DNA of 64,000 nt from G963665925 sp963676345 (lineage in GTDB: Bacteria > Bacillota > Clostridia > Peptostreptococcales > Acidaminobacteraceae), in the NCBI GenBank assembly GCA_963676345.2, contig CAXXTS010000001.1, positions 992,001 to 1,056,000 on the forward strand, given 5' to 3'. Position numbers and translations under genes: made by a program. The notes under the pieces are model-generated. The model did not search any database. It saw only the letters and a program-made list of their open reading frames with translations, and was not told the origin of the DNA. How positions within the stretch are numbered: position 1 is the first letter of the stretch; the number at the start of each line of letters is the position of its first letter. Below, piece after piece: positions 17,209-26,134 of this stretch.

Positions 17209-17820
17209 TTATTTTGCCATAAAATAATAGGCTTCTCTTGACCAAATATGATAGCACTTTAGGGAACTACGCTTTTGATGCAAATCACTCAGGTAATATA
17301 ATATGGCTTCTTCATAGGCGCTTGCAAGCTTCCCATTCAGTGCAGATACCAAATCTTGATACGCTTCTTCCTTCCAACTCAGCTTATCTGCTAAAAAAAC
17401 AACCTTATCTGTTAGAGTTGGGTTCGCTTTAAGTGTCGTATGACACTCAAGTGCGTTTAGAATCTCTTCATTCTCCACACCAAATACTTGCTGAGCTATA
17501 ATCCGTGACGCTATTTGATGAAGAATGGATGGTACTGCACGCTCATCCGGTTTAAAGTCGTGTCCATTCTCTTCGCAAAACAATACTAAGTCCTCTTTTT
17601 GAACAACACGCCCTAAATCGTGCATTAAAGCAGCTTTTTTACAAAGAGTCCAGTCAAACTCAATATGCTTCTGTAGCCTCTTGAGTTCTTCTAGAACATC
17701 GAGTGTGTGCTCATATGTTTCATGAAAATTATATGCTTCAAAATATCTCTGAACATTCATTTCAATATCGTTTGTTTCAAAAGTCATTGTGTATTTAGTC
17801 AACAACCCGTTTGGCATCAT
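17209..17820 (-). CDS. HD-domain phosphohydrolase
   Basis: A 203-residue helical protein. Metal ligands fit an HD fold: H at about 33-38 (NFHETYEHTLDVLEEL), then AALMHDLGRVV at about 64-74 with the HD pair, and a later D in VVFLADKLSW. This type (YqeK/HDIG-like) hydrolyses nucleotides or signalling nucleotides; the exact substrate is unknown. The ATG ATG start follows TAGGTGGG. A promoter lies about 110 bp upstream. Confidence 0.8.
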   Translation of the reverse strand: MMPNGLLTKYTMTFETNDIEMNVQRYFEAYNFHETYEHTLDVLEELKRLQKHIEFDWTLCKKAALMHDLGRVVQKEDLVLFCEENGHDFKPDERAVPSILHQIASRIIAQQVFGVENEEILNALECHTTLKANPTLTDKVVFLADKLSWKEEAYQDLVSALNGKLASAYEEAILYYLSDLHQKRSSLKCYHIWSREAYYFMAK

Positions 17821-17930
17821 TAACCCACCTATTTTCTAAAGTCATGCTGCTTTATGCACGGCACGCTTCCCATACCATTTTATATGCCTACTCATAGTTT
17901 TTTCCTTGGATCTAATCTGAAAATCAGTCG

Positions 17931-17958
17931 TCTATATTTTGAAAAAAGTTCAGTTCAA
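17931..17958 (-). promoter_or_regulatory. sigma-A-like promoter for the HD gene
   Basis: Minus-strand TTGAAC (17958-17953), a 16-bp spacer and TATAGA (17936-17931). Confidence 0.5.
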
Positions 17959-18044
17959 GTGCATATCCATATTCAAATTGTATCCTGACTTAACCCCTGT
18001 ATTATTCATTAAAACTTGATTTGTGTCTATCCTAAATATAAACC

Positions 18045-18563
18045 CTATTTATAGTGTGAGCCACGACTTTTTCGTATTGCAAATAATAAGTCAATCAAGC
18101 TATGGTGATAAGGAATAAATAACTCCGCTTCAATCATTCTCTTAATTTCGTCACACGATGCCCACTTCACACGCTGTACTTCTTCATACTGAAGAATAAG
18201 TGAGTCTATATCCACATCTTTTTCTATAATATAGAAGTCATCAAAACCTTGTGTAAAGTTGACTGTGAAATAAGGCCGCATGTCTGACATGTCCACTTTC
18301 AAGCCTATTTCTTCGAACAGTTCGCGTTCTGCAGCTTCTAAACTGCTCTCACCCGCTAGTGAACTCCCGCCTACTGTAATATCCCACATATTTGACCAAC
18401 CCTCTTTGAAGGGTTGTCTTTGCTGAATCAGCATTTCATTACTGGAGTTAATAATACATATGTGTACAACCTGATGGTATTCCCCTTCATTAAGCGTAGT
18501 ACCACGCGCAATTGTACGCCCTTTTCTATTTCTTTCCTTATCATAAATATCCCAGTATTCCAT
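18045..18563 (-). CDS. NUDIX hydrolase
   Basis: About 172 residues. The Nudix box is seen as GGSSLAGESSLEAAERELFEEIG, here given in parts: GGSSLAGES at the start and AERELFEEIG at the end, with the REx2EE metal ligands. The N-terminus MEYWDIYDKERNRKGR and QRQPFKEGWSNMWD resemble the YfcD/isopentenyl-diphosphate-isomerase-like branch that acts on nucleoside diphosphates. The start at the ATG after AAGGTCAC is preferred to one eleven codons upstream. Confidence 0.85.
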   Translation of the reverse strand: MEYWDIYDKERNRKGRTIARGTTLNEGEYHQVVHICIINSSNEMLIQQRQPFKEGWSNMWDITVGGSSLAGESSLEAAERELFEEIGLKVDMSDMRPYFTVNFTQGFDDFYIIEKDVDIDSLILQYEEVQRVKWASCDEIKRMIEAELFIPYHHSLIDLLFAIRKSRGSHYK

Positions 18564-18643
18564 AATGTGACCTTCCCTCTTGTAGCGATTCACCACTTTT
18601 TTTACTATTCAAACTCACATGTTATATTCTACCATATACATAC

Positions 18644-18681
18644 CGAATACCCCCCTAGAAAAAAACATAGGGGGGTATTCG
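18644..18681. repeat. perfect 14-bp inverted repeat with A-rich loop
   Basis: CGAATACCCCCCTA and TAGGGGGGTATTCG pair perfectly over a 10-base loop. It lies between two minus-strand genes. No T run follows at once on the minus strand, so a plain terminator is not certain. Confidence 0.9.
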
Positions 18682-18711
18682 AAAAGCTGTATTTTCGAAG
18701 CTTAATGAGGC

Positions 18712-18752
18712 TTTTCATTAAAAACACATTCGTAATATGTTTTTAATGAAAA
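18712..18752. repeat. perfect 15-bp inverted repeat
   Basis: TTTTCATTAAAAACA and TGTTTTTAATGAAAA pair perfectly over an 11-base loop. It follows the 14-bp repeat by 30 bp and lies 30 bp past the stop of the gene at 18782-19270, which it could terminate. Confidence 0.88.
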
Positions 18753-18781
18753 ACACGTTCATTCTTTCCAATTGATCTAAG

Positions 18782-19270
18782 TTAGAAAGCTTTATCGAGT
18801 TCTATCATGTCACCGGTTACAGGGTGAAAAAGCACAACATGCTGGCATTCAGATTCTACAATGTAATAGTACATGTAATCAGCAATGCCTATGCCTCCAA
18901 CATCCTGCTTTACAGGAATACATTTGTAAGCAGGTAATAAAACACCTTGAGTATTTAGACTATAGGCAGAGAGTACATCTTGCATACCTTGGTCATAAGT
19001 GTATTCAGGCTTTGTAAAAAAGAATACAAGTGGAACGATCAGTATAATAATCACTTGAACAGAATAGGCTTCATAAAGACTTTTATATCCACTTCTATTC
19101 ATAAAAACCAGTGGAACTTGAGCACCGAAAAGCCCAAAGAAAAAAGTCGGCCTATATACACCTACATAAAGTAAACTGGCAGTATGATAAATCAAAATCA
19201 CTTCCACAAGCAAAATGATTAACAGCAAAAGGGAAATAGAACGTGATTTTGAGTATTCCTGAGTCGGCAT
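18782..19270 (-). CDS. membrane protein of unknown function
   Basis: 162 residues with three hydrophobic segments (about 11-31, 38-56, 70-88) and a soluble C-terminal part of 70 residues that ends VVLFHPVTGDMIELDKAF. I recognise no family. It lies 13 bp downstream of the zinc-ribbon membrane gene and probably shares its transcript. Confidence 0.55.
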   Translation of the reverse strand: MPTQEYSKSRSISLLLLIILLVEVILIYHTASLLYVGVYRPTFFFGLFGAQVPLVFMNRSGYKSLYEAYSVQVIIILIVPLVFFFTKPEYTYDQGMQDVLSAYSLNTQGVLLPAYKCIPVKQDVGGIGIADYMYYYIVESECQHVVLFHPVTGDMIELDKAF

Positions 19271-19283
19271 TGGTAACTCCTTT

Positions 19284-19913
19284 TCACTCTTTCAAAACAG
19301 AACTTAAATCAATATGCCAATCCGCATCTATTGATAACGTTAACAAATCCGCTTCAACGGCTTCCTTTTCAACTCTATAAATACTTGTATTTCTGACTAA
19401 ATCGTCTACATGTGTTTTAGTTAAACTGGCTTCTATAGCATCCAGTTTAACTGGCGCCCGACCACTGGATCCATTATGGTCTTTTTGAGAATGCATCTCC
19501 AAAACGAGTTTAGGGCTTGATGTCAGTCTTACATTTTTAAGGGGTTCAAATGTCCAGATGACTTCAAGCATAACTTCGCTTTCCTTAATGCCATACCGTT
19601 CAATCTGTTCTTTCGTTGGAGGCAGCGTGTCTACTGATACAGCCTCAACTCGGTATTCATCTGTTACAATTTCCGACCCCATTTCACTGAGATACACCGT
19701 TTGCATATCTGTATGTAATGGTGATGGATTTAATACCCACTTTGGACCAAGAAAGAAGTGTAAATACACAAAACCGATCAGCATTCCTATGATAAATCTA
19801 AAAATCAGTTTGTAAACCATAACATTTTCCTTTTGAATGGCTCCACAATATGGACATTTCTCAAATGTATTAATAATCTCTTGATTGCACTTAGAACACT
19901 TTTTGAAATGCAT
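19284..19913 (-). CDS. zinc-ribbon membrane protein
   Basis: About 209 residues. A zinc ribbon (CSKCNQEIINTFEKCPYCG, residues 6-24) is followed by one membrane span (about 35-56) and an extracytoplasmic domain of 150 residues. The ATG start with AGGAGGAG just before it is preferred over a TTG six codons upstream. The layout resembles small membrane sensors or anchors in Bacillota; the outer part is not recognised. Confidence 0.7.
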   Translation of the reverse strand: MHFKKCSKCNQEIINTFEKCPYCGAIQKENVMVYKLIFRFIIGMLIGFVYLHFFLGPKWVLNPSPLHTDMQTVYLSEMGSEIVTDEYRVEAVSVDTLPPTKEQIERYGIKESEVMLEVIWTFEPLKNVRLTSSPKLVLEMHSQKDHNGSSGRAPVKLDAIEASLTKTHVDDLVRNTSIYRVEKEAVEADLLTLSIDADWHIDLSSVLKE

Positions 19914-20055
19914 GGGTCTCCTCCTGCGCAAGCTATACTATATGCCCAAGTTTATCCTATCATACACCATGTATAATTTGTTACACCTTGCACATAATGA
20001 CCTTAAAATGTCATATATAACCATATTTAGTGTATATAAACTACGCAGATTGACC

Positions 20056-20916
20056 CTAAAGGCTAAGTATTACCACACCTATAAAGGTAATGACTATGCC
20101 TGCAGCCTTTTTATAGGCTATGCTCTCACTTAGCAATCGTACCCCCAGCACCGCACCAATAACAATGCTGAGTTGTCGCATTGGCGCAATAAGACTCACT
20201 GGTTCTAGGCGCATTGCAAAGAGAATCAACAAATAGGAAATGGGCGACATAAGCGCAATAATGCCTGCTTCTTTCCAGTATTTTTTTGCAGTTTCTTTAA
20301 ACATTTTCTTATCTCTTAATGCAAATGGCAATAATAAAAGGGCTCGCCCTACATTATTAATAAAATCAAGCATAAAAGGCGAAGCGCCAAAATGGCTTAC
20401 AGCCTGCTTGTCAATAAGTGTATATGAAGCCACCATTAGGCCACAAACAAATGCATAACTTAAAGAGGATGCAACACGCCCCTCTTTGTTATAACTAAAA
20501 CCGGATAGGATTAATGTGCCAATTACAATCAATATAACACTAAAGACTTGAACACTGCTCAAACGCTCACCCATAAACAGTATTGCAATGAGTATGGTCA
20601 TCAGGGGCGCTGAGCCTCTGGCAATTGGATAGATTATGGAGAGTTCCCCATACTTGTAGGCCCAGTCTAAAAAGATGAAATATAGAATATGGAAAACCAC
20701 ACTGGCTACATATACATATATATATATATAGGGTGTCCTAAAAATGGTACTCAAATCTAATTTCAAATGAATCAAAACGGGCACATACATTAAAACCGTT
20801 ATCGTTGTAAAAAGCCATATCATATTGACACCGCCAGATGTTTTCTTAAGCACCAAGTTCCAATACGCATGGCAAAAGGCAGAAACAATCACGAGCATGA
20901 GTGCAAATGTATTCAT
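20056..20916 (-). CDS. DMT superfamily transporter (EamA)
   Basis: A 286-residue protein with ten membrane segments and the EamA duplication. SIIYPIARGSAPLMTILIAI in repeat 1 and SLIAPMRQLSIVIGAVLG in repeat 2 sit at matching places. Drug/metabolite carrier; substrate unknown. It diverges from the LysR gene with a palindrome between them, so the regulator probably controls it. Confidence 0.87.
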   Translation of the reverse strand: MNTFALMLVIVSAFCHAYWNLVLKKTSGGVNMIWLFTTITVLMYVPVLIHLKLDLSTIFRTPYIYIYVYVASVVFHILYFIFLDWAYKYGELSIIYPIARGSAPLMTILIAILFMGERLSSVQVFSVILIVIGTLILSGFSYNKEGRVASSLSYAFVCGLMVASYTLIDKQAVSHFGASPFMLDFINNVGRALLLLPFALRDKKMFKETAKKYWKEAGIIALMSPISYLLILFAMRLEPVSLIAPMRQLSIVIGAVLGVRLLSESIAYKKAAGIVITFIGVVILSL

Positions 20917-20988
20917 AATACCTCCTTAGTCTTCTAAACTGTTTGCAATCATGATAATATAGACTCGAATAGTTATAAAGTAGATATT

Positions 20989-21007
20989 TTAGATATTATA
21001 TATCTAA
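20989..21007. promoter_or_regulatory. candidate LysR-type operator
   Basis: TTAGATAT-TAT-ATATCTAA is a perfect 8-bp inverted repeat between the divergent transporter and LysR genes, 26 bp before the LysR start. A-T-rich dyads with this spacing are typical LTTR sites. Confidence 0.55.
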
Positions 21008-21032
21008 CAAATTAATAATAATGAGGTTTTTT

Positions 21033-21899
21033 ATGAATGCACTTGGTATAGAAGCTTTTCTTGCAATTATTGAAACCGGCAGCATTTCAAAAGCTGCTGA
21101 TATTTTACATTTGTCACAGTCTACAATCAGTCACCGCCTGAAAACACTTGAGTCCGAACTTGGGTTTAAGCTGCTAGACAGGCATAGAGGCGTACGTGGC
21201 ATCACCCTTACACCTCGCGGGCATGCCTTTATTTCTCTTGCACAAAAATCCGCTCTGCTCGATAAGGAAATTGAAGACATTCGAGCAGAGCGCCCTAAAC
21301 GACTTCTCAAACTTGGGGTTGCTGACAGCATCAGTTTATTCATGTTGCCAAAGCTTTATAGACAAATTCTCCATAATTTTAGTGAATTTCAACCCAATAT
21401 AGTTACCCAGCACACTCTGGAAACCTATGACTCCATAAAATCTGGCGATACTGATATTGGATTTGTAAAACGTGATTTCAACATGCCGAACTTAGTTGTC
21501 GAGGCGCTTTTCCAAGAAGAAATGGTCCTAGTCAGATATGGTAGCGTATCAAATCCATTACCGCCTATTGATCCAAGTTCGTTACCTGCAGGTAGTGAAC
21601 TTTTCATGGACTGGGGCTACAGTTATCAAATTTGGCACGATGCACTCTGGAAGGATAATAGTTATAAAATACGCGTTGATGCCGCCCACCTGATTTTCGA
21701 TCTTTTGCAAAGTGAACAGGAGTGGACTATTGTTCCAAGATCTATTTTTGAAGCTATGAAAAAAAGGGGGCCCTTTTATGAACAGCCTCTGCTGTCAGAA
21801 CCCCCTAAACGTTCATGTTTCCTTGTTTACCACCGACATCTATCCAATGATAAACGCTCTGTCATTTCATTTATTAAATCTTACTTCTTAGAGGCTTAA
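21033..21899 (+). CDS. LysR family transcriptional regulator
   Basis: About 288 residues. The winged HTH is at 1-60 (AFLAIIETGSISKAADILHL, then STISHRLKTLESELG and LLDRHRG), followed by a periplasmic-binding-like effector domain. The ATG after GAGGTTTTTT is chosen; an ATG four codons earlier overlaps that RBS. It faces away from the EamA gene, the classical LysR layout, so the transporter is the likely target. Confidence 0.88.
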   Translation: MNALGIEAFLAIIETGSISKAADILHLSQSTISHRLKTLESELGFKLLDRHRGVRGITLTPRGHAFISLAQKSALLDKEIEDIRAERPKRLLKLGVADSISLFMLPKLYRQILHNFSEFQPNIVTQHTLETYDSIKSGDTDIGFVKRDFNMPNLVVEALFQEEMVLVRYGSVSNPLPPIDPSSLPAGSELFMDWGYSYQIWHDALWKDNSYKIRVDAAHLIFDLLQSEQEWTIVPRSIFEAMKKRGPFYEQPLLSEPPKRSCFLVYHRHLSNDKRSVISFIKSYFLEA

Positions 21900-22171
21900 C
21901 ACCGCCATTAGTAACTAAAAGTTCATTCTACTTACTTCAGCATTTTAGTTAGGCATTTTAGCTCAAAAGCGATTTCCAGCAAGGTATAAGCCTCTGATTT
22001 TTTACAGTATTTTTGCGGACTTTCCAGCAGGTACATTAGCGCCACCAGAACCCTCTAAACTTTCAACTGCGAAAATGAGAAATCCAGTTTGGAGTGGACT
22101 ATAAAATATCCCTAAAACAAGAGGAAGGTGGATGTATAAATAACGCGCCCAACCTGTAACCACACTCAATA

Positions 22172-22525
22172 TTACTTGCTTGAAAAGTACATAATTGCAC
22201 AGTTTATTACAATTAGAACCATATACCCTATCAAGGCACGCTTGTCTTCGTCCGCACTTGTCACACCCTTCTTGTGCTTTGACTTGAAATGCTTTTCAAA
22301 AAAAGACATGGCCAGATGGCTGTATGCATCCTGTGCATTTTTACCTACACCTAAAGGGCCCGGGTTTGGTTCAACATTAAATAGTTTCAGCAAAAAACTG
22401 AATATTAATATGGCCGCCCACATAAATGTATATTCGTCTAAGCTGAGATTATCAAAGACTGGATAAAGTAAAACTTCTGCAATTATGAATCCCAGTATTC
22501 CAAATGATCTTCTCTTTCTTCTCAT
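22172..22525 (-). CDS. small membrane protein of unknown function
   Basis: 117 residues with two or three hydrophobic stretches (about 8-24, 30-46 and 97-113). The middle is polar and basic (FEKHFKSKHKKG). No family is recognised. The 270 bp downstream hold no gene I can support, only an open frame without start or RBS. Confidence 0.55.
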   Translation of the reverse strand: MRRKRRSFGILGFIIAEVLLYPVFDNLSLDEYTFMWAAILIFSFLLKLFNVEPNPGPLGVGKNAQDAYSHLAMSFFEKHFKSKHKKGVTSADEDKRALIGYMVLIVINCAIMYFSSK

Positions 22526-22693
22526 ATTAACCTCCCTAACTGAATTTGTTACATTCCGGAACGGCTATATGTATGCCACACATTTACACTCAATAAGGTG
22601 TCATATATTTACTATTATACACTTATTAACCAACCTCTTCCATACGAGTCGGTAAATTGTTACACTTACGTTACTAATGCGCGGCCTAACATA

Positions 22694-22747
22694 AAAATAA
22701 CGCGCAGAAACATAAGATTCTCACCTCATGTTTCTGCGCGCTATTTT
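22694..22747. terminator. bidirectional intrinsic terminator
   Basis: AAAATAACGCGCAGAAACAT and ATGTTTCTGCGCGCTATTTT form a long stem over 14 bases, flanked by A and T runs. It ends the isochorismatase-like transcript 26 bp past its stop. Confidence 0.85.
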
Positions 22748-22772
22748 CAGTACTACACTGACTATACAATTT

Positions 22773-23348
22773 CTAGTTACATGCCTTTAACCGATCAATT
22801 GCAGCATCTAGGGAAAGTACATCAGCGAAACCTTGTAAAGCAGCCATAAAGACTTTTTGGACCCATATCGGATCAATAACTTCTTTGCAAAACTCTAGAC
22901 TTTTAGCAGCACAGCCATCATGTACAAGTGTGATCGTATACCCAAGCTCTCTGCCCGCACGTACTGTTGTATCTATACAGTGATGACTCATCATGCCGCA
23001 TATAACCAGCTTATTGATACCTAGCGCCTTTAAAGTCGCATGCAATTTCGTCTTATAAAAACTATTTGGAGCATGCTTAACAATGACATGTTCTGATTCA
23101 AGCGGTGACAAGGTTGGGTGAATTTCAACACCTCTTGATCCCGGTCTAAAAAAAGGCGCATCTTGTCGCTCACTTATATGCTGCACATGGATTACAGGAT
23201 ACTTCTTTTCTCTGAAAACACTCAGCAATTGCCTAATGTTCTTTAACGCTTTATTGGGTTGATACAGCGGATTTAAACCATCTTCAAAATAATCACACTG
23301 TACGTCTACAATAATTAGAGCGGTCCTTTTATTAGTACTTTTTTTCAT
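22773..23348 (-). CDS. isochorismatase-family cysteine hydrolase
   Basis: 191 residues. The catalytic triad is Asp in ALIIVDVQCDYF near 10-21, Lys in HVIVKHAPNSFYKT near 96-109 and Cys in CGMMSHHCIDTTVRAG near 128-143. The last pattern with the cis-peptide M-M-S-H-x-C is typical of nicotinamidase/isochorismatase-like hydrolases. The true substrate (amide or ureido compound) is unknown. Its RBS is GGAGGTG. Confidence 0.87.
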   Translation of the reverse strand: MKKSTNKRTALIIVDVQCDYFEDGLNPLYQPNKALKNIRQLLSVFREKKYPVIHVQHISERQDAPFFRPGSRGVEIHPTLSPLESEHVIVKHAPNSFYKTKLHATLKALGINKLVICGMMSHHCIDTTVRAGRELGYTITLVHDGCAAKSLEFCKEVIDPIWVQKVFMAALQGFADVLSLDAAIDRLKACN

Positions 23349-23407
23349 TGTTGCACCTCCATATTTGACACCAGTTTAGCACCAAATTTGAGATGTGTTA
23401 ATTACCC

Positions 23408-23415
23408 ACTTTTTT
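23408..23415. repeat. 8-bp target site duplication, left copy
   Basis: ACTTTTTT directly abuts the left end of the IS256-type element; the same 8 bases abut its right end at 24760-24767. Confidence 0.9.
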
Positions 23416-24759
23416 GATAGTGTCAACTCTTGTGCGCAAAAACCACCAGAAATCCGATAAGGTTTATGCAGCTTTAAGTTTCTCCTCGTAGATCAAATCG
23501 ATGACCTTCGAGTCTATATAGCACCTTCCAGTTGACCAGTCTTCGCTATATTCGATCAAGTAGGAAGTGACTAAACGTATGTATGAATCAACCGATGGAA
23601 AAATGCCAACGACTTTGGTTCTTCGCCGAATTTCACGGTTTAAACGTTCAATCATGTTCGTTGAAGCGATTTTTCTAGAATCAATCTGTTCAAAATTGAA
23701 GAACTGAAGTGAATCTTCGAGACCTTCTTCTAGTGTCTTAATCGCTTCTGGATACTTACTTTCATATTCATCCATAAAGGTATAAGCATAACTTTTAGCA
23801 CTATTGTAATCAGGTTGAAGCCAGATTTGCTTCAGCTTTGAACCGAAGTGATTTTTCTGTTTGGATGGTACATGTGCCATGATATTTCTCATGAAATGTA
23901 CCTTGCAACGTTGCCAGGATGATCCCAGAAATGACTTTCGCGCTGCGCTAACAAGGCCCTTATGTGCATCTGAAACAACTAACCAGACGTGTTCAACGCC
24001 TCGTGCCTTCAACTTATCAAACAGTGTTGTATAGCTCGCTTCAGATTCCTCATACATTGGCTCAACTGCAAGTATATCTCGTGTGCCATCAAGTTTAACG
24101 CCACAAACGACGTGAACAGCCATGTTTCTGACATGCCCATTATCTCGGATCTTTTCATAAAGAGCATCTACCCAAAGAACAGGATATTCTGCATCGAGAT
24201 TTCGATTTCGAAACGCTTCTACTTGTTCATTCAGCTCTTTTGTGATGTTACTTACATGGCCTTTCGAGATTGAATCGATCCCTAGACTTTTAGCGAGTTT
24301 CTCGATTTTTCTTGTGGAAACTCCATTGACGAATGCTTCCTGAATGACGTTCATTAGAGCGGCTTCGGAACGTTTTCGTTCCGTCACAAAGAATGGAATA
24401 TAACCACCTTTACGTGGTTTTGGAACCATAAGATACATAGTCCCCATACGCGTATCAAAGCGTCTTGGTCGGTATCCGGCTCTGTAGCCATTTCTTGATC
24501 CTGAGCGTTCTGATTTATCAGCTCCAAGTTGATTTGAAAGTTCTGCTTCCATCAGCTGTTCGCACAGCCACTTGAGCATTTCAAGCATTGGGTCTTGCGC
24601 AGTTAGAAACTTTAATAGCATTTTTTCAAAAGGTAGGGTAGAATTTTGGTAAGCCATCGGTTTATCATCTCCTTATTTGGGTTTTCTAGACAATTACCTT
24701 TTCGGAGTTTCCGATGGCTTTTCCTTTATTTATTTTTGCGCACTTTATTTTACGCTATC
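23416..24759 (-). mobile_element. complete IS256-family insertion sequence (1344 bp)
   Basis: The element is bounded by imperfect inverted repeats starting GATAG. The left end reads GATAGTGTCAACTCTT then GTGCGCAAAAA; the right end in complement reads GATAGCGTAAAATAAA then GTGCGCAAAAA. An 8-bp direct repeat, ACTTTTTT, lies on both sides. It carries one intact transposase gene. The length, TSD size and transposase type all fit the IS256 family. It has inserted into the final codons of an HxlR gene. Confidence 0.93.
23464..24657 (-). CDS. IS256 (Mutator) family transposase
   Basis: An intact 397-residue DDE transposase. The acidic residues are seen in LWVDALYEKIRD near 165-176, LVVSDAHKGLVSA near 227-239 and STNMIERLNREIRRR near 335-349. 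CKVHFMRNIM near 253 is the Mutator C-x2-H signature region. No stop or frameshift is present, so the element may still be mobile. Confidence 0.93.
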   Translation of the reverse strand: MAYQNSTLPFEKMLLKFLTAQDPMLEMLKWLCEQLMEAELSNQLGADKSERSGSRNGYRAGYRPRRFDTRMGTMYLMVPKPRKGGYIPFFVTERKRSEAALMNVIQEAFVNGVSTRKIEKLAKSLGIDSISKGHVSNITKELNEQVEAFRNRNLDAEYPVLWVDALYEKIRDNGHVRNMAVHVVCGVKLDGTRDILAVEPMYEESEASYTTLFDKLKARGVEHVWLVVSDAHKGLVSAARKSFLGSSWQRCKVHFMRNIMAHVPSKQKNHFGSKLKQIWLQPDYNSAKSYAYTFMDEYESKYPEAIKTLEEGLEDSLQFFNFEQIDSRKIASTNMIERLNREIRRRTKVVGIFPSVDSYIRLVTSYLIEYSEDWSTGRCYIDSKVIDLIYEEKLKAA

Positions 24760-25151
24760 ACTTTTTTGTCGGTATCTTTTATAAAACAGCTGTAGTCTAT
24801 CCCCTTGTCATCTAATACGTCAAACGCGCCTCTATCAACCATGATTTCTATACCAATTTCCTGCATCAAATTTATTGATTCAAGTATTTTTCGACCCCGC
24901 TTCGGTGACAGGAAGTAAGCAACTTTTAGAGGATAACCTTCATAAGACTTCTTACGTACAATATCATAGGCTTGTAGCTCTTTAAGGTGTTGCAGCAGCA
25001 TTTTTTGTGAAATGCCTTCAATACCATTTTCCAGTTCGCTTAAAGACATACTCCCATTTCTCAATTTGAATACAATAATGGTTTTCCATTTTCCCCTGAT
25101 TAAATCATGGACAAATTCTAAAGGACATGTATAGTTTTCTCTGATTTTCAT
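24750..25151 (-). CDS. HxlR family transcriptional regulator, C-terminus altered by IS insertion
   Basis: A 133-residue winged-helix regulator: CPLEFVHDLIRGKWKTIIVF near 9-28 is the HxlR start with the conserved Cys, GISQKMLLQHLKELQAYDIV the recognition part, and YFLSPKRGRKILESI the wing. The final codons (VIA, stop) now come from the IS end. Joining the DNA across the IS would end the protein VGN then stop, so only two residues were replaced and function is probably kept. HxlR proteins often sense redox or electrophile stress via the Cys. Confidence 0.88.
   Translation of the reverse strand: MKIRENYTCPLEFVHDLIRGKWKTIIVFKLRNGSMSLSELENGIEGISQKMLLQHLKELQAYDIVRKKSYEGYPLKVAYFLSPKRGRKILESINLMQEIGIEIMVDRGAFDVLDDKGIDYSCFIKDTDKKVIA
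24760..24767. repeat. 8-bp target site duplication, right copy
   Basis: ACTTTTTT abuts the right IS end and is identical to 23408-23415. It lies inside the codons for Lys-Lys near the end of the HxlR gene. Confidence 0.9.
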
Positions 25152-25231
25152 AAGGCGTCACAGCTTTCTATTCACAAATTCTTTATAGACATTCTTTTCA
25201 AAGTTTCTGTACTGCATTTCTGATTTGTATT

Positions 25232-26095
25232 TTAAAGTGTCCATTCATATCGACACTTTTGCGTTTCATTGTCTGAGTAAGCCTCTGAATCAAACGGAAT
25301 ATCAATGGTATTAATATACTGAGCGCCTAAGGACGCACAAATTGCTTTTGATGCGCTGTTCTCTGGATTACAGGTTATAATGACACTGCGCACATGATGA
25401 TCAAGGAAAACCCGTTTGACCAGCTCACATGCTTTTGCTGCATACTTGTGGCCTCTGTACTCTGAGTCTATACCATAGCCAATGTGACCATGATACATGT
25501 TTAAAGGCTCAACATCACCTATTCTTGCATTCACATATCCAATTACTGTATCTGTATTATGCAGCAAAATATCAAAGCGGTACTCATGATGCCACCTGTC
25601 AGATAAGTCTACACCCTCATTTGACTGTATTCTGATATCTATTTCTTCACCATAGATTACATCGTAGGCATGGAGCTTTTTCTTAAGATAATAGCGCTTT
25701 ACGCCATCAAAATACAAATCGAGTACACCGTATACTTCATAACCATTCTTCTTATAAAAATTCGGGGCCTGAAAACTAAATGTGTCCAAGTGACTGAAGG
25801 TGCACCCTTCACGCTTGGCTAGGCCTTCAGCTTCAGCGAGCAGCGCGTGTCCATATCTGTGGCCGCGTTCTTTTTCACTTACCCATAACACATCTACGAA
25901 TAGACATTTCCTATATATTTTACCAATAAGCCCACCGCCAATATACCCATTACCATCTTCTAGAATAAGGCTCACCTCTTTTGAAGGGTAATCGGTTGAC
26001 GGGGGTGCCTTTTGAAGATTATAAGCCCTCAACTGTGTTTTTATGTATGCGTCTTCTTCGGGTGTCATTCCATTTCTGATTGTAAGCCTACTCAT
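25232..26095 (-). CDS. tandem double GNAT acetyltransferase
   Basis: About 287 residues made of two acetyltransferase domains. Domain 1 (about 1-140) has KERGHRYGHALLAEAEGLA with the acetyl-CoA loop and ends APNFYKKNGYEVYGVL. Domain 2 (about 150-287) has GIDSEYRGHKYAAKACELV and CNPENSASKAICASLGA. Both loops look intact. The ATG after AGAGGTGTAT is chosen. Substrates unknown; two domains could act on two sites or one may be regulatory. Confidence 0.85.
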   Translation of the reverse strand: MSRLTIRNGMTPEEDAYIKTQLRAYNLQKAPPSTDYPSKEVSLILEDGNGYIGGGLIGKIYRKCLFVDVLWVSEKERGHRYGHALLAEAEGLAKREGCTFSHLDTFSFQAPNFYKKNGYEVYGVLDLYFDGVKRYYLKKKLHAYDVIYGEEIDIRIQSNEGVDLSDRWHHEYRFDILLHNTDTVIGYVNARIGDVEPLNMYHGHIGYGIDSEYRGHKYAAKACELVKRVFLDHHVRSVIITCNPENSASKAICASLGAQYINTIDIPFDSEAYSDNETQKCRYEWTL

Positions 26096-26134
26096 ATACA
26101 CCTCTTTCACCCTTATAACCTCTTTGCACCTGAA

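Noticed and set aside
21900..22171. A hydrophobic minus-strand frame after the 117-residue membrane gene
   Set aside because: It is open for about 60 codons but lacks start, RBS and any recognised family; read as non-coding.
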